A stretch of DNA of 64,000 nucleotides from Eumeta japonica (GCA_005406025.1 BGZK01001400.1:62001-126000), one strand, 5' to 3'; counted from the stretch's first letter, positions 11,833-22,755 are shown. The notes: generated by a model from the sequence alone, not told the origin. Translations and numbers: made by a program.

Positions 11833-11844
11833 TTTACATTTTAT

Positions 11845-12319
11845 CATTCAAATTTAATGTTTTCAATGGGAACTGATACAATAAGCAGGTGCACATAAGC
11901 ACACATACCTCTTTCTCTCGCATTGTATCTCATGTCATATTTTATATCATTCTCTCGCAGACATTTTATTTAATCTCACATTCTATCTCATCCTCTCGCA
12001 CGCTAGATTCTTTATATGTCCTATCCTATATTCTATAGATATGATAGGTTGTCTCTGTTTACTGTCGCTTTTTCGTATCATCAAATTTCAAATTACAACG
12101 TTGCTAAAGAACTTTTCACTGCAAAAAAGAAAAAAAAAACTAAAAACGGTGTCCCACCATATTTTTTAGTAGTTTTTCTGTTCGGGAAATTGAGCGAATT
12201 TAACATAGAAATTTGACACATTTTGAAATTCTATAAATGTAACCCAAACCGCAAAAAATATTTGTAACCTTTATGGACTTAATGGTGTCAATAAGAGTGG
12301 CACAAAACTAGAACAAGTG
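11845..12319. other. Intergenic DNA with imperfect 'ctctcgca' repeats
   Basis: From about 11908 to 12005 the motif 'tctctcgca/tcctctcgca' recurs several times, separated by 'ttgtatctcat' or 'ttctatctcat' blocks, giving a short degenerate minisatellite. The following sequence to 12250 is AT-rich with no recognised gene; the 66-codon open frame at 12016-12216 looks like chance. Confidence 0.45.
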
Positions 12320-12870
12320 TTTTCAGTCCGGTAATTTTGATATCACAGATGAACCTTGCTCTGGTCGACTTGTTACGGATAAACTCGAGACCATTTTGGA
12401 AAAAGTAGAGAAAGAACGGCATATTAGTTGTTATTATGAAATAACTGAAGAGCTGGAGATTGACAACAAAACAGTATTTGAAAGAATTTGCACAAGGGTT
12501 GCTGAAAAAAATCTAGTGAAACATAATAATAAAGTGTACTAATGTAACGTAATGAAACCGAACTGTTTTTAAAAAGATTGATCACTGCTGATGAAAAAAT
12601 GGATTATCTACGACAAGAACGTACGAACAAGATCATTGTCAAAAAGCAAGTAAGCTCTACAGACTATAGCGAAACTCGAATCAACTCGCAAGAAGTTAAT
12701 GCTTGTTTTTCACTATGACCTTGCACCTTCAGATTTTCACCTATTTCGGTCTCTTCACAATTTTTTAGGTATTGTTCAAACATCAAGAGAGGTCTGTTAA
12801 AACTACTTGACGCAGTTTTTTCATCAATAGTCCCAAAATTTCTACAGCAATGGGATTATATCACTACTTA
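12320..12870 (+). pseudogene. mariner transposase fragment with central deletion
   Basis: The frame 'FQSGNFDITDEPCSGRLVT' followed by 'ETILEKVEKERHIS' and 'EELEIDNKTVFERI' is the N-terminal DNA-binding half of a mariner transposase. 'LITADEKWIIYDKNV' carries the first catalytic Asp region. The frame then jumps from 'KLMLVFHYD' straight to 'LAPSDFHLFRSL', so about 70 residues holding the second catalytic Asp are missing. The tail 'TQFFHQ..QNFYSNGI' matches the usual C-terminus. Stops and frameshifts are also present. No terminal repeats were identified. Active elements cut and paste at TA sites; this copy cannot. Confidence 0.85.
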
Positions 12871-12875
12871 CAAAT

Positions 12876-12878
<3 letters not shown>

Positions 12879-12917
<39 letters not shown>
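12879..12917. repeat. (AT)n microsatellite
   Basis: An uninterrupted run of about 20 AT dinucleotides directly follows the decayed mariner. It also produces the Tyr/Ile-repeat end of a spurious minus-strand open frame at 12864-13073. Confidence 0.95.
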
Positions 12918-12921
<4 letters not shown>

Positions 12922-14078
12922 AATCTAAATAAAATTATCGTGAAAAGTACATCTAATACAAAAAAATTCCCGACTTTAATATAGAGATCAAAAGAATTAC
13001 GAATATCGAGAAATTCTAAATTAAAACTGGCTCCGACTTTCTTAACCATTTTCGATCTCAACTGGTTTTCCACTTTATTACGAAACTAAATAGGATATCC
13101 TTGCAAATTTAATACATTTGCAATTATCTTAAGTCGCAAGTTAAATTTAGAAGAAACACAAACTACAGTTCCAAAATTAATAACAAATGTTCAACGAAAT
13201 ATGTAATTTGTACATAACAAAAGAATTGCTTTCATAATCCTACTTCCATTAGCTAAACACCTATTAGGTTTGAAAACAGTGTAAACTAAAAAGCTACAAA
13301 TAACATTTCTGAGCCACAAGAATTGGATTATAGAACAGACTAAATGATTGTGGAAACTTGTAAAATTTGCTGTGCGACTTCATTCATTAATATTATAGAA
13401 ATAAAAAACTTGTATATAAAAACCAAAAGTTTTTTTTAAAACATAATTGAAACCGGTTTTAAAATATATTGTTTACTTATATTTTTACTTCTTGCAAATA
13501 CTTTTATCACATTATCCATTAAAAAGCTACAAGGAATATTTTTAATAAGATACAAACATGTGTTATAAAATAAAGCAAATATTTTACAGTTTAAACACTT
13601 ACAGTAATTTTGTATTGTAATTTTGTATTGTATTGGCTAGCATAATTTTAACATTTCATACTGTACTTAATTACAGGATTATATAGTTACATATAACATA
13701 ATGTGATAATTAAGGGTAGGTCTGTCAAACATTTCACTCGAGAGAATAACGCCGCTCAGAGATGCCAAAAGAACTGACAACAAACCGACCGACCGAGGAA
13801 TGATCGTTTAAGGAAAAATAAGGAAGGTTGAGTTATCACTTCAAAGAAAAGTAGTTAACAACACATTCGTGGACTTTCTAAGAAGACAATTTGACAATAG
13901 CGGCGTGTTCAGTGCCGTGCGATTTTCCAACAATGTGCCGATCGATTCAGTTTGAATCGTTCAGATTAAAAGTTCATAAATCGTTTATCAGACCAAATTA
14001 AAGAATAGCGTTCTCGGTGGATCTGCGCGGGTGAATTTGCGGGTTATTTTAAAAGTGTTCCGCGGATTCACTACGATT
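12918..14078. other. AT-rich intergenic DNA, nothing recognised
   Basis: No gene, RNA or element is recognised. From about 13730 the sequence becomes less AT-rich ('gaccgaccgaggaatgatcg'), with the character of single-copy DNA, possibly regulatory. That is only an impression from composition. Confidence 0.4.
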
Positions 14079-14127
14079 TCAAGGTTCAGCAATTCTATTG
14101 ATTTTCTATAGAATTGCTGAATCTTGA
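14079..14127. repeat. Near-perfect 20-bp inverted repeat (hairpin)
   Basis: Arms at 14079-14098 and 14108-14127 are complementary except for one G/T position, with a 9-nt loop. The left arm contains 'ttcagcaattctat', the right 'atagaattgctgaa'. It could be a small foldback remnant or a transcribed hairpin. Pairing does not continue usefully outside the 20-bp stem. Confidence 0.8.
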
Positions 14128-15814
14128 TGTTTATACTGCCACAAGCTTAGGAGTTTTTCTTTCTCTTCTCTTACTGCGTCATGACGTCGTAACAGAATCC
14201 GGTCTGTCTTGAGACACCTCAGTGGAAAACTCTTCTCAATGAACAACGTTTCTCAAGTCGATTCATAAAAGTGGTTGAGCTTTTACGTAACATGCCATGC
14301 CGAACACGCAAATCGATAACATCCTCCGAAATCGCTTAAAGAAGGCATCTTCCGCAAATTGAGGACTTGTAATTTTAAAAATATCATTCTGTGGTTGTGT
14401 TTTCAAGTAAAATTGTACAGTTTCAGGTTAGATAATAATCACGCTGCGCGGTTGGGCTCGGAGGGGCGCGGGAGGCGGAGCTCCGCCGGGGCCCTCGAGG
14501 CCCGCCCGCCGGTAACTGTTACCGAATACACTAGGAGTTTCAGTTGTTGTTGAAAATGGATTACGTAAACACGAACTATAACTCTGATAGAGTAAATTAA
14601 CGCGCTATTTGCTACTTCTTCTCAGTTGATTATCGTTCGTAGGTGATATTAAAACATATTAGATTAGCGACTTTGGCGACTATAGTACTATATACTACGT
14701 ATCCAGAGAAATAAGTATATAGTACCGTAGTTATGGTAAAAACAATAAGAAACTCGCTTATTTTTACCAATTTACGTAGCTCATGTAACTTTCAACGAGT
14801 ATTTACGTTATTTAAAAATTTTGCTGAATATAGACGTGGATAAGTTGTTTCCACCGGGTCGATCGGAAATCGAAATCACTGTCGTTCACGCACGTTCTGC
14901 GCGGGACACCCACACCCACACCCGCACTCCGGATACTGCTGTGAAGTTATGAAGCGGGCGAACTTTGCGACCTTGAACTTTCGGCTTGTTTGATAAAATA
15001 ATCTCTATCCCGAAGCGCTTGCGAAATCATTAAATAATGAGGTGGGGTGTGCTAACATTAAAGGTTTTCTTATAATAACATGAACATTAGTGATATTACT
15101 AGGAAAATTCTATTTTTTATTACTGAGTGAATAAAGTTATAACTATTCATTCGTTATAAAAACATTATTATGTAATAGCAGTAAGTAAAATGGTGTGATG
15201 TTGAGACGTCATAGGCAAAAGTTGCTAGGCTTGCTTATTGCGTAATCTAGTAAATATCATAATCGTTAGAAATTCAAATCTCTATATTTTATTGATTCCA
15301 TTAGTTTGATAATTAACTCATTAAGACTTTAAATTCTCCAACTTCTTTACAAGAAAAGACGGTTCCAAAAAATTATTTCCATCGACTAATGACTAAAAAT
15401 TACTGACAAGTGACTAATAATCCCTCAAGGCGCAATCGTTCTAAAGGCTATGCCACTAGGATGCGTTTTTTTTTAAGTCACTAATTTACAACGGAAACCT
15501 TTGAATATAGTTCTGCAAATAATAACTTGCTTGGAATAGTCAATTATGCAAATAGCTAATGTTAAAAAAAGTAGTGGAAGTTCAGTAGTTATGAGCCTTT
15601 ACACCAAGTAAACTCAATACTTCTCCTATAAAGCTTTATGAAGTGGAAATGATGATGTAATATTAGCTGACCCCTTATGATGAACTCTATAAGAAATCGA
15701 CATAACTCTTATGATTTTGCTTTTATTCGATATTATCCTGGAACAATAAAAAAAATTCAAGTCATTTACAAAATATTGATTGATTAATAAAAATGCTTCG
15801 ACACAATGAATCGA
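14128..15814. other. Intergenic DNA; GC-rich block at about 14440-14520
   Basis: A compact CpG-rich block at 14440-14520 ('gaggggcgcgggaggcggag') includes a minor palindrome (ggagctcc). Around 14900 there is a short 'cacacccacacccgcac' run. The rest, to 15814, is AT-rich with no recognised gene. A 64-codon open frame at 14359-14553 is driven by the GC block and is not supported as coding. Confidence 0.4.
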
Positions 15815-16010
15815 AAGCGAAACTCTATCGGATTCGAGATTGAGAGCAGAATGGGAATCGAGAGCAGAATCAGAAATGAGAAGGCAATAGGGATTGAAAG
15901 GTAATTCGGAAACGGCATTGAAATCGGAACAAAATCGGAATCAGAATCTAGACCAAGACCGGAATTCAGAATAAACTAGTAATCGGAACCGATAGCAGAA
16001 CCGGAATTGA
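15815..16010 (+). repeat. Degenerate hexamer repeat (GGAATC-like), locus 1
   Basis: The sequence can be read almost entirely as six-base units related to GGAATC, GAGAGC, AGAATC and GGAACC (for example 'gggaatcgagagcagaatca'). The units drift but keep the six-base rhythm over roughly 200 bp. The same unit family recurs at 23080-23190 and 31975-32035 (plus) and at 35105-35430 and 36825-36900 (as GATTCC, minus). It does not match any element I know. Confidence 0.7.
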
Positions 16011-17209
16011 AAACTAGGTCACGTCGATCACAATTGACAGAGAGATTGCCTGATGTAAATGATAAAGGATTTCAAACTGGAGGAGAAAGCTTTATTTTTC
16101 ATAAAGCTTTATTAAAAACCAATTAATGAAAATGAAGTATAAAACTAAGGAAATGTATTACGAATTGTAAGATAACTTTTTTCTCATTTCTCAAATAAGT
16201 TGCTTGGATAAAAACTGTATTACTAAAATTAAATTTATGTACTTCGTGATTGAAATTACTACGATATAAGATAAACAGTTGTAAAATAACTTTTATTGTT
16301 AGGATCATAAAAAAAATAATTATACATTTTTATTGCCTGTTCTCAGGACAGTTCTTGATTAAGATGCAATTTACAATAGTTCAATAATAATAGAGATTGT
16401 TACGGGAGATAAAGGTATATATGGGGAAATAACTCGTTCTAGGATATTGAAAACTGTATCTATTGTAGAGATTCATAGTAATGTGACATTATCCTTTTAA
16501 AAGTTTTCTTAAGCCGTAGTTTTCGGAGGAACCTCATGGCATGGTTCAATCGCTTGTGAATACATCATAGAGATCGATTACACATTCCACAGTCGAGAGA
16601 TTATTTTTTTTAAGTATACCTAATATATTCGAGAGATTATTTTTTATTTGTGATGTGAATGTGAATGTGATTCACAACTCTGTTCGTCTCTCCTTCATTT
16701 TAGACTGATGAATTACCTAAAATACGTATAATATTTATTTCTCCAAATTAAATGTAAATGCCAAATTTATGTCTAAAAATTTAATTTATGGCCCGGCTTG
16801 CACGCGGTTCGAATTTATTATATTTGTAAGTTGCCGAAAGGTACACGGAAAATTCCGACTAAAAGGGGCGCCAGAGGTGATTCTCGCTCGGCGAGATCTA
16901 TTTGTGAGAAAAAATCGCCAATATTTTTGGTGTACGTATTTGTAAAGTTTATTTATATGCATGTTTGCGTGAAGTTTGTATGTGTGTATCAGTGGTATGT
17001 TGTACGTGCGTCCGTTGTGTTTAAGACATTTCTGAGACACTGAAGTAATGCGTGTAACTATCTTGTAACATGGCCTATTTTGCTAGATAATTTCAATTGC
17101 AGTGATGCGTTATACAAATTCACTAGAATGCGAATACCGAAAAACAGGAGCATCCAGAAATCGACCTCGCGTCCCAGTGCCCCTGGCCTAGTTTGTGACC
17201 GCGTGAGCC
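16011..17209. other. AT-rich intergenic DNA, no supported gene
   Basis: Nothing recognisable beyond simple AT-rich sequence. Two overlapping open frames at 16786-17043, one on each strand, have no known domain; the plus-strand one ends in a GT-rich stretch ('tttgtatgtgtgtatcagtg'). I treat both as chance. Confidence 0.4.
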
Positions 17210-17224
17210 TGACCTAGGTGACCT
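17210..17224 (-). promoter_or_regulatory. DR3 nuclear-receptor half-site pair
   Basis: The plus strand reads TGACCT-AGG-TGACCT, which on the minus strand is AGGTCA-CCT-AGGTCA: two perfect nuclear-receptor half-sites with a three-base spacer. Within 20 bp is 'ttcaagg', resembling the core of an FTZ-F1/NR5A site. Whether it is bound in vivo is unknown; chance occurrence of one 15-bp pattern in 64 kb is small but not negligible. Confidence 0.35.
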
Positions 17225-18062
17225 AAAATCGCCAGTTCAAGGCTTGCACTAGCTTCGAGCTGCATTCAATGCATCTGGTACCGTTGTATACTTTGAAATC
17301 GTTTCACTGTTACTTTACTAGTATATAATAACATCTTAAAAAGAATATTTTAGCTTGATACTCGTAATCCAGATTTTATGACGTGAGCGGGGGCAACGCT
17401 TCGTGTCAGCCAAGTCTCTGGCCATTGACTCAATCTACTTAAGACAAATTTCTCCTAAGAATATTATTCAAATGTGAGAATTGAATAGTTTCTCACTATT
17501 AATTTGAATTTCTTTCGTCGAGCTTTGAACTGAAGGGCAATGCTTAACTTATTTCTAAAACCTTCAAAATTTCTAATATTGTGTTCTATATAATGTATTT
17601 AAATCACATCTACAACATGTTAGAATTAAAACTTAATGATTTATTTTATTTCTGATAACAGGCGACTCAGGGTCGTGCGAAGCAGACATCTAGTGAGGAG
17701 ACGTATATCTTGTGGGCATGTCGAGTTCCTGTAACACATGAACGAACGATTTTTCACGAGTAGTACACTGTACTGCGACTTGTATTCTTTCTCAACTTTA
17801 ACGATAAAGTTGAAAAAAAATACAAAATTAAATAAGCACAACGATGTGTTTATTGTCTAATCTTCAAAAAGAGATAGTTGTAGTTGCAAAGAGTGAAAGT
17901 TACAAAGTTAATAATCAATGTGATTGACGTGTTGGATAAAAGTGTTCGTCAAAACAGAGATTTCAAAATTTATGAAAAAAATGTGAAACGTTTTTTTTCA
18001 TAAATTGAAAAAGCCATCAAATAAACACTCGATATAATAATGAAAGTAATAATATAAACTCC
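17225..18062. other. AT-rich intergenic DNA, nothing recognised
   Basis: No gene or repeat recognised. The last 30 bases before the non-LTR fragment ('gaaagtaataatataaactc') are probably its AT-rich 3' tail. Confidence 0.4.
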
Positions 18063-18775
18063 CGTCTATTTCCCAAAAGGGTAGGCAGAGACTATAGATT
18101 TCCACATGGTACGATCTTTGCAATTCTCTCTTGCCTCACTGAAATCCATCATTCTTTTGATGCAAGCTCGTTGTTTTTGGGTGCTTAAAAATTGGCCATT
18201 TTTTAATATGTCGCCAGTGAGATCTGCATAGATTTTTTTAGGGTGACCCTTACCAACCTTTCCATTATACACATTCGCTATAAAAACTTGTTTTTTTACT
18301 CTCTTTTCATTTATTCTTTCCAGATGACCAAACCACCGCAACATAACTTTTTCTACTCTAGTCACTACATTTTCATTCCAATCACACCGCTCTCTAACAT
18401 CACTGTTCCTACATCTATCTTTCCGAGGCACTCCACACATACTACGCGGCGATCGCATCTCCACCGCATTGATCACTACCATACATAAGCGTAGGGATTA
18501 GGAACCCATTATGGATAGCCAAGCATGCCTGTCGTAAGACGTTTTTACTATTCATAATAGCGAGCAAGGCCTCATTCCCTTCATTTCCCGCATTCACTCT
18601 CCTTTCGATATCTCTGTCACGTTTACCCTCATTTGTAAACAGGTACTCAAGGATACAAACTCTTTCACTTGTTCAACTTTCTCACATTCTATAAGTATAT
18701 CGCATTCAGTCGTGCTTTCGCCCCTTTCAAACACCATCACCTGTCTTACCGACATTTAATTTCATACCCCATATA
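18063..18775 (-). pseudogene. Non-LTR retrotransposon RT C-terminal fragment, copy 1
   Basis: Minus-strand frames spell a well-known insect non-LTR C-terminal region. From about 18770: 'KLNVGKT', then 'ESTTECDILIECEKVEQVKEF', then 'AVEMRSPRSMCGVPRKDRCR', 'LRWFGHLERINEKRVKKQ', 'GKGHPKKIYADLTGDILKNG' and 'DRTMWKSIVSAYPFGK' before a stop at 18066-18068. A 138-codon open frame (18482-18066) holds most of it; the upstream part needs frame changes. It is 5'-truncated and lacks the catalytic RT core. The clade looks RTE- or L2-like but I am not sure. A second copy of the same region lies at 41585-42157 on the plus strand. Confidence 0.85.
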
Positions 18776-20280
18776 TCGGGTGTGAAACGCAGCCGATATC
18801 TGTCGTATAAAACTGTTAACACCATGAGATTATAATTACTAGCGCGTTTTTTGTCAATGAGCGAATTAAGAATACTCAAATAGACACAATCAATATTCAC
18901 ACAAGTGACGGATGTCAGTTCTAACCTGTAAGCGAAAACAAGAATAATAAGACAGACACTTAACACTTATTTAAGAACTCTGATAGGACGACGAACAACG
19001 CATGAAACTGATTCTGCAGAAAGCGTCATGAAGCGACACCGTTTTTAAAGTGACTTAATTCCGGTGACTCGTAAGTGTGCATGAGGCGAATTACGAATGA
19101 CACGTTACCTAAACTTAAACCAAAAACATAATGTATGCATAATAATGTAGCGGTCACTAGACCGCAAAGCGGGTATGTAGTACGAATCCGAAGCGGTTGC
19201 AGCGCTGGTGCAATCGGCCAAGGCGGGAGGGGGCGTCAATGTCGCGCGAGGTTTGTTTGTGCCCGGGCGGCGCCGGCGACCATGAACCGGCCGCTTTTAG
19301 GTCAGCGTCGCCCCGCGCGCCGCTGCGCCGGCTGCACCGGCTGCAGCCTATTATTAATGCACATACTTATTATGAGACACTCGGTAGATAAATTACGTGA
19401 CAGTAAGTTTATGAAAACATATTTCTTTACTAGAAAAAATCACAAAGAATTTTTTGAGTAGACTTAATGTTAATAAAATAAGCAAGAGGATGACTAAATT
19501 TTTCGCCAAATGCCGCAGAATAAAAGGTTTAAAATCCACGTATTACGGTAATTAAACTTGATATTGATTTAACGCCTCCTGTTAATAGAAAGTAATATGA
19601 TTTGTCTAAACGATTTCTTAAACAAAAAATAAAATATAATCTACAAGAAGTGAAATTGTGAACTAAAAGTAAATTAAAGACACCTTAATCGTCTTCTGCG
19701 TTCAGCTTTAACCTATAGAGCGTATACGCCGTCCATAATCCATGACAAGGCACGTGACGTCATAAGACACAGAACCGTGAAGTGCCTCGAAGTTAAAAAT
19801 CAAACATATCCATTTTACCGTTCAATCAAAGTTGAAGACAATACACTTAAAAAGTATTTTAGCATGTGTTATTTGAATTGAATTTATACACACGAATTTA
19901 ATGCTATTATGAAAAGGTGAAAAAAAACACTGTATTCGACATTCAATAGATCAAGTAGAAAACGCTTGCCTGTGACGTGCAGTAACATGCAGCATGCTAC
20001 CCACCGCTATTCCTGTATTTTTTTCTTCCATTACGAATCATCATCCAACGGATTGAATATTAATTCGAGAGGATTGACAAATATAGAACACCTAAGCAAG
20101 TGCTAGTTTTCTATTTATTTTAACCGCCAATTAATTAGTTACAAAATCTACTTACGTTTCATGCCAATTAGGCACATCTTCAGGATCATGTATACAGTCA
20201 CATCCATAAGGGTGTCGAGAGTGTTCAATCTACTAACAGATGCGCTCCCAGCCACCTCTCCTCATGTGATATTAATTTGG
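18776..20280. other. Intergenic DNA with GC-rich block at about 19185-19350
   Basis: A CpG-rich block (19185-19350) contains 'gcccgggcggcgccggcgac' and a 'cgccggctgcaccggctgca' duplication. It supports overlapping open frames at 19135-19461 and 19197-19391, but neither has a recognisable domain and both look compositional. The block may be a conserved regulatory island. The rest is AT-rich and unremarkable. Confidence 0.4.
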
Positions 20281-20641
20281 AATAAAATTGTATGATGAGT
20301 AACATCATCATCATCATCATCGCTCGACCTTCAGCCACTCGCAATGACTGAAAGGGACAAGTCCCGATACACCGAAGGGAGTGTAAATATTGGGGGGAGT
20401 GTAGATTCTATTCTGGATTAGGAGTGACGGGGGTTTGTAGAGCCAGCCGGTATTCGCGCAACCTTTAGCCAGAAACTGGATTAACGATGGGTAATAGATA
20501 CTATAATGTGTCAATAAATACAGTGGGAAAGGGCAAGTTTCTTCCATTTGTCTTTCGTTCTCCGTTTTCTTTGCTTGGTGTAGAGCTTTCAGTGTTTGCT
20601 TCTGGATTTTGGTGTGGCAATAAAATTGTATGATGAATAAC
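20281..20641 (-). mobile_element. Short retroposed element with (GAT)n tail and 23-bp target duplications
   Basis: A 23-bp direct repeat flanks this segment: copies at 20281-20303 and 20619-20641 differ at one base (g/a). Directly inside the left copy is (ATC)n at 20303-20320, which on the minus strand is a 3' (GAT)n tail. This is the structure expected of a SINE or 5'-truncated LINE inserted by target-primed reverse transcription, about 315 bp long. A 108-codon minus-strand open frame runs through it but ends in the target copy and shows no domain, so I do not call a protein. The element family is unknown to me. Confidence 0.75.
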
Positions 20642-20714
20642 AATATTATTATTCCTATAAGTAACTGAAATATTAAGTTCGTCGTTTATGAGTTTAACGC
20701 TTTTAAATTTGTAG

Positions 20715-20878
20715 ATAACAATGTTTCACCCTTTTCTCCTCCTTAGGGATTAAATTTCCAAAAGTCCTTTCTTAATGGTCGCCTACGTTATACCCATAAA
20801 CTTCTGTACACATTTGTAAGTCTGTAGACCCACTAGTTTGTACTGTGCCGTGATATATTACAAGTTAGTCAGTCCGTC

Positions 20879-20881
<3 letters not shown>
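20715..20881 (+). repeat. RTE-like non-LTR 3' end, copy 1
   Basis: The order 'tttcacccttttctcctcct', 'agggattaaatttccaaaag', 'tcctttcttaatggtcgcct' and then 'gtcagtccgtc' is the familiar 3' UTR of moth RTE-type elements, which end in a simple TA-type repeat. A second copy with the same order is at 35990-36180. No coding part is attached here. Confidence 0.65.

Positions 20882-20940
<59 letters not shown>
20882..20940 (+). repeat. Compound (TA)n(TG)n microsatellite
   Basis: About 16 TA units (20882-20914) pass straight into 13 GT units (20915-20940). It sits at the 3' end of the RTE-like repeat, so it probably grew from that element's terminal repeat. Confidence 0.95.
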
Positions 20941-21477
20941 CGGAAATAAATACAGGAATGCCTGGACAGAGTTAATGTGCGGCGGCGGCGCGGGCAGTCG
21001 AGGTGACGACGAGAGCGACACACACGTGTGCGCGCGAGCACATCAAATCTGTCTGTTTGCGAAAGTAATATTACTGAACATCAGATATTGCGACAATGTG
21101 TTATATGTGATTAAGTATTCAAATAATTCATATAAAGTAAATTTGGTAATCACAAGTTATAAATGAGATACCGTATTTAATAAGATTGTAAAAAATAGCA
21201 TTGTTTATTATATTCTGTGTATTTATCCCACCTGAGTAACCATAAGCGATGGAATCAGAAGATGTAGCGCACAATTTGACTTAAAGTCCTGACCATGTTC
21301 CGACATATATATACATTACGTGGTAGTCTCACTGTGGCCAGTTGGCCGCAGCTCGATAATGAGCTGGCTCGATCGATGAAATACCATATTTTAACAGAAT
21401 ACAGACGTGAAATAGCAGGTTCTGCTGTTATGTTTTGTCCAGTTCGTGAAAGTTCCGGTGGCCCTTTTTCCCTTCAT
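20941..21477. other. Mariner left flank, unrecognised
   Basis: Contains a GC-rich patch near 20975-21040 ('gcggcggcgcgggcagtcga') and, at 21295-21477, an open frame running into the mariner terminal repeat. I do not recognise a protein domain; the stretch may be part of an older repeat into which the mariner inserted. Confidence 0.35.
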
Positions 21478-21479
21478 TA

Positions 21480-22702
21480 CGAGGGCTGCTATCTATATCC
21501 GGAACAGGCCATATATACAACAACATTTGAAAAGTAATTATAACATATGAAAATGTAACTCTTTGGTTATAGAACACAGTTTGTTTTATATAACTGTCAA
21601 TTGTTTTACCATTCTGGAGTGATTTTGAAAATTAAATGTCTTTATCACCATTTTAACTCATGCAAACTTTCGTGCGATGATTTTTACGATTTTCGGCGTG
21701 GGTTAACTCAAAGACAATACATCGATCAACTCAATTCGACTTTTGGGTATGAAGCACTATCGAAAACCACTATCACTAGTTTAGTGAGTTTAATCGTGAG
21801 CGGCCGATGCTCATGGACGAATTCAAAGAAGGTCGCCCCATATCGGTTGTTGTATAATAAAATATTGATGCTGTGCGGGAACTAATAATGCAAGACCGAT
21901 ATATTACTTATTGCGAGATAAAGGCATCCCTGGGCATAAGTATGACGAGCATTTATTGGATATTATAAGAAAGTTTGGTTGTAAAAACAATTTGTTTGCA
22001 TTGAATTCCGCAAGAAATGATAAAAAGAAAATGTTACGTCAAGAGCTGTTTTTAATATTTATACGGGCGATGAATCTTGGATCTATTGTATGAACCCAAA
22101 ACTAAACAACAGTCAACGGTGTGGGTGTTCTAAGATGAGCCGAACCCAATCAAAGTGATTCGTACCAAAAGCATTTTGAAGCAAATAATTGCCTATTGTT
22201 TTGGTATAAATGAACATGTTGTTGCAGTGCTACTAGAGAATCATAAAACAGTTAATCAGGAGTGGTACACGACCATTTTTTTTCCAGAAATGTTTGGAAA
22301 AATAAGAAAGAACAACCGACAACATAGAATCGTTCTTCATCGAGACAACGCTAGCTTTCACACGTTGGCCGAAACAACTCGGTTTTTGGAAGGTCAAAAG
22401 ATTGAAGTGACGGGTCATCCGCCGTACAGCCCCGATTTGGCACCCAACAATTTCTATTTATTCCCAAAAGTGAAGAATAAATTATGTGGTCAACGTTTTT
22501 GGAACCGCGAAGTGGTCGTTGATACGTTCAAAGTGCACGTTTTGGAGATACCTCAACCAGAATAGAAAAATTGGTGTAAAAATTGGTTTAAGCAAAATTG
22601 CATCGATCATCATCGCAAATATTTTTTAAACCAATAAAATTATATTATATGATGGATGTTTGTTCCTTTTGGATGTTGCGGACACATAGATAGCAGTCCT
22701 CG
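21480..22702 (+). mobile_element. mariner element with both terminal inverted repeats
   Basis: The left end reads 'cgagggctgctatctat' (from 21480, preceded by TA) and the right end reads 'atagatagcagtcctcg' (to 22702); read inverted, the two match at all but one position. The right flank is TG instead of the duplicated TA, consistent with an old insertion. The 1.22-kb length is normal for mariner. Outside the repeats on the right begins unrelated sequence and then a Lepidoptera-type short repeat. Confidence 0.88.
21600..22620 (+). pseudogene. mariner transposase, frameshifted
   Basis: The reading frame moves between all three phases. Recognisable parts are 'YDFRRGLTQRQYIDQLNSTF' (N-terminal HTH), 'QDRYITYCEIKASLGIS', 'TGDESWIYCM' with the first catalytic Asp, then an intact 136-codon run (22155-22565) with 'PNPIKVIRTKS', 'IVLHRDNASFHT' (second Asp) and 'HPPYSPDLAPNNFYLF'. 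In that last block the usual third catalytic Asp of 'APxDF' is Asn. The C-terminus 'HVLEIPQPEW...NWFKQNCIDHH' is complete. Loss of the third acidic residue and several frameshifts make it inactive. Confidence 0.9.
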
Positions 22703-22755
22703 TGGATGTACTGCTCATTCCTAAAAGTTACTTTGGTCCACTCTTTTCCCTGTCA

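Larger units (their letters stand above)
6618..11844 (-). mobile_element. Full-length jockey-type LINE (non-LTR retrotransposon), inactive
   Basis: The element reads right to left: a 5' UTR (about 11832-11124), ORF1 (11123-9756), ORF2 (9755-6999), a 3' UTR and a short A-tail at about 6637-6629. The 12-mer TTTACATTTTAT occurs at 6618-6629, just past the A-tail, and again at 11833-11844, just before the 5' end, as expected for a target-site duplication from target-primed reverse transcription. Length is about 5.2 kb, typical of full-length jockey-clade elements. Both ORFs carry several stops and frameshifts, so the copy is dead. The clade is inferred from the ORF1 zinc-knuckle protein, the ORF2 endonuclease-RT layout and the lack of an RNase H domain. 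The duplication is AT-rich, so the outer boundaries are less certain than the coding assignments. Confidence 0.82.

Noticed and set aside
19135..19461. 108-codon open frame in a GC block
   Set aside because: Two overlapping frames are open at once, which points to composition and not coding.
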